64,000 nucleotides of DNA from Bacteroidales bacterium (GTDB taxonomy: Bacteria; Bacteroidota; Bacteroidia; Bacteroidales; WCHB1-69): the NCBI GenBank assembly GCA_024400875.1, contig JAKSMB010000002.1:62001-126000 (forward strand). The letters are read 5' to 3'. Every line of letters begins with the position of its first letter. Within the stretch, counting starts at the first letter, position 1. Below, piece by piece: positions 1-8,026 of the stretch. Below the pieces are notes generated by a model. The model worked only from the letters and a program-made list of their open reading frames with translations, made no database searches and was not told where the DNA came from. A program made the translations under genes and the position numbers.

Positions 1-990
1 GTTTACACACGGATTCGGGTAAACGGAAAGTTTTGTCATGGCGTGTTCTTGAATGCCCACAGGGTCGGCTACAGCCACTACTGGTGTGGTCCAGGTGCTT
101 ACCCAGTTTTCGTCCATGTCGGCACAACCGTAACCACCCATTTTGATGTAGTCGCCGTTGTGGATGTACTCGTTGCTTACGATGTCGGCATACTGGCCAT
201 TGTGGTTGTACACAATGTAGTCGGGAGCGATTGCCAGACTGTCTTGCCCATGAAGGAAAACAAGGTCGGTGAGGAAGCCGCCGGATTCTGAGAAGCTGAG
301 GCGAAGGTCGGCATTGCAGATGTCGCTCAACATGGTGGCCACGGTCACAGAGTCAGCGTCGAAACGGTAACCCCATGCGTAAGCGTTCGGTTCGTTGCAC
401 CAGTTGCCGATGAAGATGGCCTCGTTGTTGCCGCTGCCAATCCAATATTGGATGTCGCTGGCTGCAATGGTGGCATCTACGTTTTGAGGTTGTGGGTTAG
501 GATCAGAAACTGGAGTGACAGGGGTAGTCCAAGCCATCCAACTCCAGTCGTCAGCAAAGGTGGCAGTCATGTAGCTGCCCCATTTGATGATGTCGCCATC
601 CACAACTTCTTGGGAAGCGTAACCCAATTGTGCGGTCAAACCATTGATGATGTACATTGGAAAATCTCCGTTCATGGAGAGGTCGTACTGAGCATCTTGA
701 TAGTAGAGGTCGCTAACCGTACCGCCGTCACCATCGTAAGAAAAACGGCTGTCGGCTGCTGCGATGGAATCCATCAGATCCATTACGAGCATGGCATCGT
801 CGTTGAAACGGTAACCCCAAGCGAATGCTACGTTGCTTTCGTCCCAGCTAACGATGAAAACGACTTCGTTGCTGCCGTTGCCGATCCAATATTGAATGTC
901 ACTGGCTGCAATGGTGGAGTCAGGAGATTGCGCTTTTGATGAAAATAAGCAAGCGCAGAAAATAGATAAAAACAGTAATGCTTTTTTCAT
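1..990 (-). CDS. T9SS-sorted surface protein with two tandem domains, under a B12 riboswitch (partial, 3' end beyond window)
   Basis: An open frame runs from ATG at 990 to the left edge without a stop (330 codons). Residues 1-21 are a signal peptide (MKKALLFLSI...SKAQ). Two homologous domains follow, at about 25-156 and 171-302. Both contain TIAASDIQYWIG.G.NE, then an AWGYRF block, a D-rich stretch and a W..W.TPV ending. From about residue 318, LSVYPNPC is the start of a type A T9SS sorting domain, so the mature protein is probably surface-attached or released. I do not recognise the domain by name. A cobalamin riboswitch lies in its leader, so a role in corrinoid capture is inferred by analogy with riboswitch-controlled surface B12-binding proteins (BtuG, BtuH) of Bacteroides. 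Those are lipoproteins; this one is not. Genes further downstream (btuB or TonB receptor?) lie outside the window. Confidence 0.85.
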   Translation of the reverse strand, partial: MKKALLFLSIFCACLFSSKAQSPDSTIAASDIQYWIGNGSNEVVFIVSWDESNVAFAWGYRFNDDAMLVMDLMDSIAAADSRFSYDGDGGTVSDLYYQDAQYDLSMNGDFPMYIINGLTAQLGYASQEVVDGDIIKWGSYMTATFADDWSWMAWTTPVTPVSDPNPQPQNVDATIAASDIQYWIGSGNNEAIFIGNWCNEPNAYAWGYRFDADSVTVATMLSDICNADLRLSFSESGGFLTDLVFLHGQDSLAIAPDYIVYNHNGQYADIVSNEYIHNGDYIKMGGYGCADMDENWVSTWTTPVVAVADPVGIQEHAMTKLSVYPNPCVN

Positions 991-1119
991 AATTCTTTGA
1001 GTTTTAGTTTGTTATTATTAATTTGATAGTTGTTCCGCAGTTGAGCAACGGAAAAAATAGACAAACGAAACCCAAGGAATCTTCGCTTGCATAGCCTACC
1101 TCCCGAAGCTGTTTTGCAA

Positions 1120-1290
1120 TGATGATATGGCAGGTCTTCTGACTCGTTTCGCCCATAGACGCCTTCCCATCGAATGAACGACAGTGACATCAAGTCTATG
1201 GCCTCGTGAAACTTACAGCAGCGGGTACTGTTCAGGATTCACACCTGATTCCCTCTCAAGATTCCGAAAAATCTTTCACCATAAAATCGG
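1120..1290 (-). ncRNA. Cobalamin (B12) riboswitch
   Basis: Read on the minus strand, the leader contains GGGAATCAGGTGTGAATCC, then AACAGTACCCGCTGCTGTAAG (the B12-box core GCCACTG-type region is degenerate), then CACTG, GGGAAGGC and GAGTCAGAAGACCTGCC. These are the conserved blocks of the cobalamin riboswitch in the expected order. The element starts only a few bases after a TAnnTTTG promoter at 1294-1301 and ends about 130 bases before the ATG at 990. It should repress the surface-protein gene when adenosyl- or other cobalamins are plentiful. An open frame crossing this stretch is not a gene. Confidence 0.93.
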
Positions 1291-1293
1291 CGG

Positions 1294-1301
1294 CAAAAAT
1301 A
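1294..1301 (-). promoter_or_regulatory. -7 promoter element of the riboswitch transcript
   Basis: TATTTTTG followed by C on the minus strand matches the Bacteroidota TAnnTTTG element. A start about 6 bases downstream would place the riboswitch at the very 5' end of the RNA. Confidence 0.7.
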
Positions 1302-1327
1302 ATAAAAACAAAGACACATAGTATATA

Positions 1328-1453
1328 GGCTTTTGGCTTTTGGCTTTTGGCTTTTAGCTTTTAGCTTTTAGCTTTTGGCTTTTAGCTTTTAGCTTTTGGC
1401 TTTTAGCCTTTAGCCTTTAGCCTACTGCTTACCGCTTACCGCCTACCGCCTTT
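1328..1453. repeat. Heptanucleotide tandem array, 18 copies
   Basis: Eighteen consecutive 7-base units fill this intergenic stretch. The first eleven alternate GGCTTTT and AGCTTTT. The last seven drift to AGCCTTT, AGCCTAC, TGCTTAC, CGCTTAC, CGCCTAC and CGCCTTT. The period is exact throughout. The array sits between the B12 riboswitch promoter and the promoter of the C69 dipeptidase gene (TATATTTG at 1466-1473). A second array with the same period and the GCTTAC.GCTTAC core occurs at 45037-45078. Confidence 0.95.
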
Positions 1454-1465
1454 CATCCTTTTTTG

Positions 1466-1473
1466 TATATTTG
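1466..1473 (+). promoter_or_regulatory. -7 promoter element of the C69 dipeptidase gene
   Basis: TATATTTG followed by C, 42 bases before the ATG at 1516. The heptamer array ends 12 bases upstream, where a -33 element would be expected; no clear TTTG is seen there. Confidence 0.6.
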
Positions 1474-1515
1474 CGCCCGCAAAAAAAGAAGAATCGAATT
1501 ATTAATAACATATCT

Positions 1516-3267
1516 ATGAAAAAGACATTCTTTTTAACCCTGTTGATGGGTTTGCTGACAATCAGCACAACGATGGCTTGCACCAATTTCATTGTTACGA
1601 AGGGTGCCAGCAAAGACGGCTCTTGTTTCCTGACCTATGCCGCCGACTCACATTCCCTTTATGGTGAACTTTATTATCATCCAGCCAAAGACTATCCCGC
1701 TGGCACGATGATGGACATCGTGGAATGGGATACGGGTAAGTTGCTCGGCCAAATTCCTCAGGTAGCGCACACCTATTCTGTAATTGGCAACATGAACGAA
1801 TGGCAGCTCGCCATTGGTGAAACAACCTACGGTGGCATTGAAATGCTCGAACAAGGTCAAGGTATGATCGACTACGGTTCCCTGATCTACATCGCACTTC
1901 AACGTTCCAAGAACGCTCGCGAGGCTATCAAAGTTATTGCTGACCTGATGGCTACCTACGGCTATGCTTCCGAAGGCGAATCCTTCTCTATCGTTGATCC
2001 GAACGAAGCTTGGATTATGGAAATCATTGGCAAGGGCGAGAAAATGCTCGACGCTAAAGGTAAGGTCGTTAAAGGTTGGAGCAACGGCGCCGTTTGGGTG
2101 GCTCGTCGCATCCCGGATGGCTACGTAAGCGGTCACGCTAACCAAGCTCGTATCACAACCTTCCCGTTGCGCGATGGTAAGACTTCCATCACCAGCAAGG
2201 AACTCGACAAGATCTTCTTGCCTTCTGTGGAAACGGTTTACTCTGAGGATGTTATCTCTTTCGCTCGTCTGAAAGGTCTTTATCCAAAGGATACCAAGGC
2301 TGCGCCAGATGCTCAGTTCAGCTTCTGCGACGCTTATGCTCCTATCAACTTCGGTGCTGCTCGTGGCTGCGAAGCTCGCGTTTGGGCTTTCTACAACCGC
2401 GTAAACCCTGCTGAGGCTGCTCAATACGAAGATTATGCTCGTGGCGACAACCTCGCTCACCGCTTCCCATTGTGGTTCAAACCGGCCGACAAAAACAAAA
2501 TCGATGCTCAATTTATGATGGCCGCTATGCGCGATCATTATGAAGGTACTACCATGGACATGACAAAAGATCTCGGCGCTGGCCCTTACCAATGCCCTTA
2601 TCGTTGGCGTCCTATGACATGGTCTATCGATGGTAAAAATTATATCCATGAACGTGCTACTGCTACCCAACAAACGGGTTTCTCTTTCGTAGCTCAATGC
2701 CGCAGCTGGCTCCCTAACTGGTTTGGTGGCGTTTTCTGGTTCAGCGTTGACGATGCTGCCAGCACCTGCTACGTACCTATGTTCTGTGGTATCAACCAAA
2801 TCCCTATGGAATATGCTGAAGGCAATGGCTCTATGGTTGAATACTCCAACACCGCTGCTTTCTGGACCTTCACCAAAGTTAGCAACTTCGTGTACTCTCG
2901 CTATAGCGATATGATTAAACATGTTAATGATAAACAAGCTTACTGGGAAGGTAAGTTCGTGAAGGAAATCAACGATATGGGTAGCAAGATGAAAGATCTT
3001 TGCGAAAAGAACCCTGAACAAGCTCGTAAAGCCTTGAATGATTATTCTGTTAACGCTGCTAAGAACGTTTGCGCCGACTGGAACGACCTCTTCATCTACC
3101 TCTTGGTAAAATACAACGATGGTAATGTTAAGAAAGAAGAAAATGGCAAGTTCAAAGTTACCAACACCAAGGTTCCTCAATGTGAATTCCCAGACCAACC
3201 ACGCTACCGTGACGAGTGGTATAGAATGATTGTTAAAGATTGTGGCAAAAATATCCAAGCTAAATAG
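1516..3267 (+). CDS. Secreted C69 family dipeptidase
   Basis: This is a 583-residue N-terminal-nucleophile hydrolase of peptidase family C69 (U34, PepD-like), which cleaves dipeptides. The ATG at 1516 is chosen over an upstream in-frame TTG because it opens a clean signal peptide (MKKTFFLTLL...TTMA). Cys22, directly after the signal (ACTNFIVTKGAS), is the expected catalytic nucleophile, freed by processing. The GETTYGG block around residue 100 and SIVDPNEAWIMEI are typical of the family. It is transcribed alone, with its own promoter and a strong terminator at 3286-3318. The product is probably periplasmic or outer-membrane associated and fits peptide feeding. A long open frame on the opposite strand (1648-3297) looks like a coding shadow. 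Confidence 0.92.
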   Translation: MKKTFFLTLLMGLLTISTTMACTNFIVTKGASKDGSCFLTYAADSHSLYGELYYHPAKDYPAGTMMDIVEWDTGKLLGQIPQVAHTYSVIGNMNEWQLAIGETTYGGIEMLEQGQGMIDYGSLIYIALQRSKNAREAIKVIADLMATYGYASEGESFSIVDPNEAWIMEIIGKGEKMLDAKGKVVKGWSNGAVWVARRIPDGYVSGHANQARITTFPLRDGKTSITSKELDKIFLPSVETVYSEDVISFARLKGLYPKDTKAAPDAQFSFCDAYAPINFGAARGCEARVWAFYNRVNPAEAAQYEDYARGDNLAHRFPLWFKPADKNKIDAQFMMAAMRDHYEGTTMDMTKDLGAGPYQCPYRWRPMTWSIDGKNYIHERATATQQTGFSFVAQCRSWLPNWFGGVFWFSVDDAASTCYVPMFCGINQIPMEYAEGNGSMVEYSNTAAFWTFTKVSNFVYSRYSDMIKHVNDKQAYWEGKFVKEINDMGSKMKDLCEKNPEQARKALNDYSVNAAKNVCADWNDLFIYLLVKYNDGNVKKEENGKFKVTNTKVPQCEFPDQPRYRDEWYRMIVKDCGKNIQAK

Positions 3268-3285
3268 TTGACACATCCTCATACG

Positions 3286-3323
3286 AAGAGCGAGCATCGG
3301 AACCCGGTGCTCGCTCTTATTTT
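3286..3323 (+). terminator. Intrinsic terminator after the C69 gene
   Basis: An 11-base stem, AAGAGCGAGCA (3286-3296) with TGCTCGCTCTT (3308-3318), is followed by ATTTTA. The loop is TCGGAACCCGG and can pair further. Confidence 0.8.
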
Positions 3324-3344
3324 AATGTTAGTTTTGTCCCTCTG

Positions 3345-4028
3345 TTAACGAAAACGATAGGCTACTCCTATAGAACAACGGTAAGGACGTATAAACTGTT
3401 TTTCGTTATGATTAAATCCGATGATATCGGAAATGCTCATTGATCCATATAGGAATAATTGGAGATGAAAGGGAAACTCGTAGGTGGTCTTCAAACATAA
3501 TCCGGAATTGTTATTCGACAAGGCAAATATGTTTTCTCCGTTTTGTCCAGTTCCCACCAATTGATTGTAGGGATCAAATGTATCATTGCCAAATTTTGTT
3601 TTACAATGAAGTACGAATTCCGTATAAGGTCCTGCCCCCAGATACCATAGACCGTTGTTTTTCATTGTCCAAACTTTGGAAAATACAAAATTCAATATCA
3701 TTCCGTCGGTCGTCATTCTGCCGATTTCACCGCCATCTGAGAATCTGGTGGTCTCGTGGTTCAGAATCAAGTTGCTCTCTATCACAAATCCTCGGGTGAC
3801 CTTGAAATCAATGAAACCACCTAAGGAAACGCCAAGGCTTGGCGTGCTGTTGAAACCATAGAATTTATGAATCCATAAACTGTTAACATCGGCGGAAACC
3901 AAAAGCCCTCCACTGGTGATTTTATCGTCTTTATCTCGGCCAAATCGATCGATATTACGGTCGTGTTGAGCAAATGAGGAAACTAAAATCGAGAATAATA
4001 AGGATGTAATAAAAAGTCTCTTTCTCAT
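3345..4028 (-). CDS. Predicted outer-membrane beta-barrel protein
   Basis: 227 residues with a signal peptide (MRKRLFITSLL...SSFAQ). The rest has alternating polar and hydrophobic strands, aromatic girdle residues and a C-terminal end (SIGVAYRFR) like small porin-type barrels of Bacteroidota. No enzymatic motif is visible and I do not recognise a named family. It starts 11 bases after the stop of the DUF5686 gene and is probably co-transcribed with it from the promoter at 6635-6642. The two products may work in the same outer-membrane process, but that is inference. Confidence 0.7.
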   Translation of the reverse strand: MRKRLFITSLLFSILVSSFAQHDRNIDRFGRDKDDKITSGGLLVSADVNSLWIHKFYGFNSTPSLGVSLGGFIDFKVTRGFVIESNLILNHETTRFSDGGEIGRMTTDGMILNFVFSKVWTMKNNGLWYLGAGPYTEFVLHCKTKFGNDTFDPYNQLVGTGQNGENIFALSNNNSGLCLKTTYEFPFHLQLFLYGSMSISDIIGFNHNEKQFIRPYRCSIGVAYRFR

Positions 4029-4039
4029 GGAAGGTGCAT

Positions 4040-6622
4040 TTATAAGGTGAATCTTAAGGAGATACGTACGCCATTGCGACGTGCTTTAGGATTATTCATA
4101 TAGTTAAGTCGCCGTACATAATCGATACGGATGAATTTCAAAATGTTTTCGATACCAACACTCATTTCCATGTAAGGGAATTTCCCTAAGGTGCCGGCTG
4201 CCTCCGGAAATACGAAGAGTCCTGTTGGCGATATGGCAGGATTGTTTTTTGCTGACAAGGTGCCGTATAGAGCACTGAAGGAAATCACTTCTCTGAATTT
4301 CAGTTTCTTGATAAGTGGAATGCGATTAAGAATCCACCCTTTGAGATAATAGGAGGCATATAAGGAGATGTATTGATCGGTGATGAATTCCATCGGCAAC
4401 ATCATGTTGAAGGAGGTTGGTTGTAGGAAAATGGATTGATTGGCCAACGGAATAAACAGTTTGGTGAATGGTACCTTGTTCCACTCTATTCCAGCGTTGA
4501 CGGTGAGGTCAATATGCCCGAAGGAGGAGAGCCAGAAACGTTTTTGTGCTAGAAGTTCGCTTCGGTTGAACCAATAGCCACCTTGCATATATCCGAGCTC
4601 GTGTGCAACTTGCAATACGGGTGCCTCATTCGAGAGGTTGAAAAGTGAGGATTTCCCCATTCGATTGTTGAATAGGGCTTCGCCTGGCGCAAAACGGAAT
4701 GACATCCCAACACTCATTTCGTTGTACTTCCGGATGTTGTTCAAAGATCCGTCAGCATTGATGCGTTGATAAACCAAGGTGCCTGCCGCTTCGTTGTTTT
4801 CGTGTGTTATCCATGTCTGAATTTTGATGCGGTTGGGCCATTCCTTTTCGTATTTGATTTGATTACGGGCAATATATTGCAGGTTGGTGGTAGGTCCTCC
4901 AAAGTTGAGCGACATAAGGATGTTGTCTCGGTCAAATACCCCATACATTTGTCCCGGTACGTTGACATCGTATGATGTGGTGATGTACAAAGCATTACGG
5001 AATGACTCGTAGGCGTGATATTCCTTGGGTGTAAAACTATAAATGATGCTACCCATATACTTTACTCGTAGGTCCTTGCATCCAAAAGCCACGTATCCAT
5101 TCAGAAACCAATGCGGGTGAAGATTGGCTGTTGTCATGCCCCCAATACGCAAACGAACGCCTTCTAACCAATTGTAACTGATGGTGGAATAGATCGGTCC
5201 AAAGTCGAACTTGCTGCGCAGCCTGTTTTTGGACGTCGGGATGTATCCGGATACGAATACTTCTCCCGTTTTTAATAGGTGTCGGAACTTGGGAATTCTT
5301 TCCAATTCCGTGACCAGTGAGTCGATAAGGGATTCTCGTTTTGAAAGCGGTGTTGGCCTCAAATTGGCCCACTCCGTCTTGGTGTGCTTTGTGGCGTGAT
5401 CCTCTATTAAGGTCTTCCCCTGTATGGCAAATATGGAGTCATACTCCGCTTGAGGTATGTCAAAAGTGTATGCCGTAACCATTTTGCTTTGGTGGGCATA
5501 TACTTGTCTCATCTTTTTAAAAATATAGAAATTGACGTATGTGTCGGATTGGGTTGGCACCAGTAGTCCATCGGCGGTATAGTCGTACTCTTGGGTGATA
5601 CTCAAGTTGCTGACAAAATTCAGATTGATGTTGGCGGGAATGTTCAGTACGTATTTTTTAAGAGCAAAACTGCCGTCGCTGAGGATGTACAGATGCCCGG
5701 TGAATCCGTATCCTTCACTGTTCATGGGTACGAATGCCAGGTCGTAACAGGGGTCTCCAGAAACTTCTATGGTGTCCATGATGAAATATTTGTAGTAGGA
5801 TGTCGCCAAACTGCTGGATAATGGACTGACAAAACTGTTGAGCAGGATTTCCATGTTGTCACTGAAGATATCCACACTCTGTAACATTGCATCCAGATTG
5901 GCACTCAGCCCCTCTCGGTCTAAGATTTTATCCACACCTTGCATGTTACGGTAATGCACCACCTGCTTTTCATCGTGAGGCTTCTTTCTATAATAAAAGT
6001 CATAGATGTTTTCTCGGATAGATCCTGTTAGTACAGGCGTGCTGTTAAAGGTAGAGGTGTCGAGGTATTCTTTCAAAAAATCAAATTGTTTCCAGAGTTT
6101 GCTGCTGTCAAAGTCCACGTCAAATTTATCCAACGACAACGTCAACTTTTCATACACGGTAGAACGGTAAGAATCCTTGGATTCCAATCGGTTATCTTTT
6201 TTGTGCTCGATAACTTTTTGAACTAACTCAATGGCAGGGTTGTTCTTTCGGGAGTACTTCTTAGATTGACGTGTGGGTTTTATTGTTACCGCATCAATAC
6301 GAAACCCATCTGTTTCCAATTTTATTTTTAGATCATCATTATGTTTGTTGGGTTTCAATGAGATAATCGTTGTTTTATACGAAATCAATTGAACGGCTAA
6401 CGTAACATATCCTTGCGTGTTTGAGATGTTGAAGTGACCGTTTTCATCGCTGATAGTAACAATCTCGGATCCTACAAAGATAACTGTAGCAAAGGGTACG
6501 GGAGCTCCGGTGGAAGCATCGGTGATGATTCCTGAAGCGGAGGTCTCCTGCCCAAATAGTGATGAAATGCTGAAGAGTATGCAAATCAATATAATGGACA
6601 ATTTCGTGATTCGGGATTTCAT
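4040..6622 (-). CDS. DUF5686 outer-membrane protein with carboxypeptidase-like regulatory domain
   Basis: 860 residues from ATG at 6622; an upstream in-frame TTG at 6637 lies against the promoter and is rejected. A signal peptide (ending LFGQ) is followed by a carboxypeptidase-regulatory-like beta-sandwich at about 28-110, with the usual GIITDASTGAPVPFATV opening. The long remainder matches the layout of DUF5686 proteins: a middle region with acidic and aromatic blocks, then a C-terminal barrel-like half ending in RISLRFTL. The function is unknown; the regulatory-like domain is shared with SusC-type TonB receptors, but no TonB plug or barrel signature is seen. First gene of a two-gene minus-strand operon, divergent from the AraC regulator. 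Confidence 0.82.
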   Translation of the reverse strand: MKSRITKLSIILICILFSISSLFGQETSASGIITDASTGAPVPFATVIFVGSEIVTISDENGHFNISNTQGYVTLAVQLISYKTTIISLKPNKHNDDLKIKLETDGFRIDAVTIKPTRQSKKYSRKNNPAIELVQKVIEHKKDNRLESKDSYRSTVYEKLTLSLDKFDVDFDSSKLWKQFDFLKEYLDTSTFNSTPVLTGSIRENIYDFYYRKKPHDEKQVVHYRNMQGVDKILDREGLSANLDAMLQSVDIFSDNMEILLNSFVSPLSSSLATSYYKYFIMDTIEVSGDPCYDLAFVPMNSEGYGFTGHLYILSDGSFALKKYVLNIPANINLNFVSNLSITQEYDYTADGLLVPTQSDTYVNFYIFKKMRQVYAHQSKMVTAYTFDIPQAEYDSIFAIQGKTLIEDHATKHTKTEWANLRPTPLSKRESLIDSLVTELERIPKFRHLLKTGEVFVSGYIPTSKNRLRSKFDFGPIYSTISYNWLEGVRLRIGGMTTANLHPHWFLNGYVAFGCKDLRVKYMGSIIYSFTPKEYHAYESFRNALYITTSYDVNVPGQMYGVFDRDNILMSLNFGGPTTNLQYIARNQIKYEKEWPNRIKIQTWITHENNEAAGTLVYQRINADGSLNNIRKYNEMSVGMSFRFAPGEALFNNRMGKSSLFNLSNEAPVLQVAHELGYMQGGYWFNRSELLAQKRFWLSSFGHIDLTVNAGIEWNKVPFTKLFIPLANQSIFLQPTSFNMMLPMEFITDQYISLYASYYLKGWILNRIPLIKKLKFREVISFSALYGTLSAKNNPAISPTGLFVFPEAAGTLGKFPYMEMSVGIENILKFIRIDYVRRLNYMNNPKARRNGVRISLRFTL

Positions 6623-6634
6623 ATATTTTTTATG

Positions 6635-6642
6635 CAAAAGTA
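6635..6642 (-). promoter_or_regulatory. -7 promoter element of the DUF5686 operon
   Basis: TACTTTTG followed by C on the minus strand, only 12 bases from the ATG at 6622, so the 5' leader is very short. It is divergent from the AraC promoter about 100 bases away. Confidence 0.6.
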
Positions 6643-6740
6643 TTGAGATTGCTCGCTTTAAATTTCCCTTTTTTTCTTTAAAATTGGGATGTTTTTCCTA
6701 TTTTTTTTGATTAAAGGAAAAATATGTTGAGAATATTGGT

Positions 6741-6748
6741 TATTTTTG
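6741..6748 (+). promoter_or_regulatory. -7 promoter element of the AraC-family gene
   Basis: TATTTTTG followed by C ends 6 bases before the ATG at 6755. Transcription would begin at or within a base or two of the start codon, giving a leaderless mRNA. Confidence 0.6.
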
Positions 6749-6754
6749 CCTGTT

Positions 6755-7636
6755 ATGAGTAAAAAAATCCCTTTTCTGGATTGGAAATCCTATGTGGATC
6801 AAATCACGCAGGAGAATCAACGCATTGGTTCGGATCTTTTTGTGGTAGAACAGGATGCGAGTTGTCCTATTGTTGATTTAGATGTTTTCAAGTCGGATGT
6901 TTGTTTTTGCGTTTTCCATGAGCAAGGCAGCTCCGTCATAAAAGTTAATATGAAGGAATATGATGTATCGGCGCCAAGTATTTTGATTGTCCTTCCAGGA
7001 CAGGTGGTGGAAGCCATTTCGCACTCAGAAGATTTGAAATACAAGGTCATCGTGATGTCGCGTCATTTTTGTGAAGGACTTTTGTTTTCTGTGGGGGAAA
7101 CGTTCCAACTATTACGCGACTTTTCTGATGTGCCTGTCATTGGTGGCCCTGACGACTCTTTTATCTTCAATATCTATTTCGATATGTTGGCCAATCTTTT
7201 GAAGGCTCCTGAAAATGAACATAAGTTTAAGGCAGCTCAACATCTAACGTTGGCGATGTTCTACGGTTACGGTTATGTTTACACGCAAGTAAAGAAGGAT
7301 GAGGTGTCTTTAAATAGAAAGACCTTTGTTTTCAAAGAGTTCTCTTCCTTGGTGGAAAAACATTTCCAGTCGGAACGAAAACTATCCTTTTATGCAGATA
7401 AGTTATGTGTAACACCCAAATACTTGTCGGTGGTCACGAAGGATCTTATGGGCGTGAGTGCGTTGCGTTTTATCGAAGGGTATGTAATAACAGAAGCGAA
7501 AGTTCTGCTTCGTAGTACAGATCTTTCGCTTCAGCAAATCAGTTTAAGATTGAACTTCTCTACCCAGTCGGACTTCGGAAAATACTTTAAAAAATCGACA
7601 GGATTGTCGCCAAGTGCTTATCGGAAGGGTGATTAG
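6755..7636 (+). CDS. AraC/XylS family transcriptional regulator
   Basis: 293 residues from ATG at 6755; an in-frame TTG at 6746 overlaps the promoter and is rejected. The first 170 residues form a likely cupin-type sensor domain without a recognisable ligand signature. The last 100 carry two helix-turn-helix units typical of AraC: LSFYADKLCVTPKYLSVVTK, then LSLQQISLRLNFSTQSDFGK with the closing YFKKSTGLSPSAYR signature. It is divergent from the DUF5686 operon, a common arrangement for a regulator and its target, so control of that operon is plausible but not shown. Its 3' end overlaps folB tail to tail by 4 bases. Confidence 0.9.
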   Translation: MSKKIPFLDWKSYVDQITQENQRIGSDLFVVEQDASCPIVDLDVFKSDVCFCVFHEQGSSVIKVNMKEYDVSAPSILIVLPGQVVEAISHSEDLKYKVIVMSRHFCEGLLFSVGETFQLLRDFSDVPVIGGPDDSFIFNIYFDMLANLLKAPENEHKFKAAQHLTLAMFYGYGYVYTQVKKDEVSLNRKTFVFKEFSSLVEKHFQSERKLSFYADKLCVTPKYLSVVTKDLMGVSALRFIEGYVITEAKVLLRSTDLSLQQISLRLNFSTQSDFGKYFKKSTGLSPSAYRKGD

Positions 7637-7980
7637 CCTTCCAACTCAATAGCAATGTAGTCGGTTTGGTTGTCTAATGGTGGATTGAGTTTGCAAACCT
7701 TTACACGTACATTTTCCACTTCAGCAAATGTGGATTTAACAGATTGAATGATTCTGCCTGCCAAAGTTTCTAACAGATGTGTGGGTTTGTCCATCACTTG
7801 GCGCACTAGCTCATAGACGGAGACGTAGTTGATGGCGTCTTCAATGTTGTCGGTTTCAACGGCTTTGGTGTTGCTGGTGGTAAGGGCAATGTCCACTACA
7901 AAGCGGGTGCCGATGGTTTGTTCTTCTTCAAAACAGCCGTGGTAGCCGTAAAATCTCATACCGGAGATCAGTATTGTCAT
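7633..7980 (-). CDS. folB: Dihydroneopterin aldolase
   Basis: 115 residues, the usual FolB size. FolB converts 7,8-dihydroneopterin to 6-hydroxymethyl-7,8-dihydropterin and glycolaldehyde in folate synthesis, in the cytoplasm. Visible family marks are the FYGYHGCFEEE block with the substrate-binding Glu, the INYVSVYELV segment, THLLETLA, and KLNPP near the C-terminus with the catalytic Lys. It lies 46 bases downstream of the methyltransferase gene on the same strand and is probably the third gene of the typA unit. folD, another folate gene, is about 8 kb away in a separate unit. Confidence 0.92.
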   Translation of the reverse strand: MTILISGMRFYGYHGCFEEEQTIGTRFVVDIALTTSNTKAVETDNIEDAINYVSVYELVRQVMDKPTHLLETLAGRIIQSVKSTFAEVENVRVKVCKLNPPLDNQTDYIAIELEG

Positions 7981-8026
7981 CTTAAAAAGGAATTGGTGTT
8001 GCTATTAGGTTAGAGATAGGTGCTTC

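Noticed and set aside
987-1193. A 68-codon minus-strand frame in the leader of the first gene
   Set aside because: It lies within the cobalamin riboswitch and its sequence is the RNA's conserved blocks, not a protein.
1648-3297. A 549-codon open frame on the minus strand opposite the C69 dipeptidase
   Set aside because: It mirrors the codon bias of the dipeptidase gene, has no signal or domain, no promoter, and runs through the terminator hairpin at 3286-3318.
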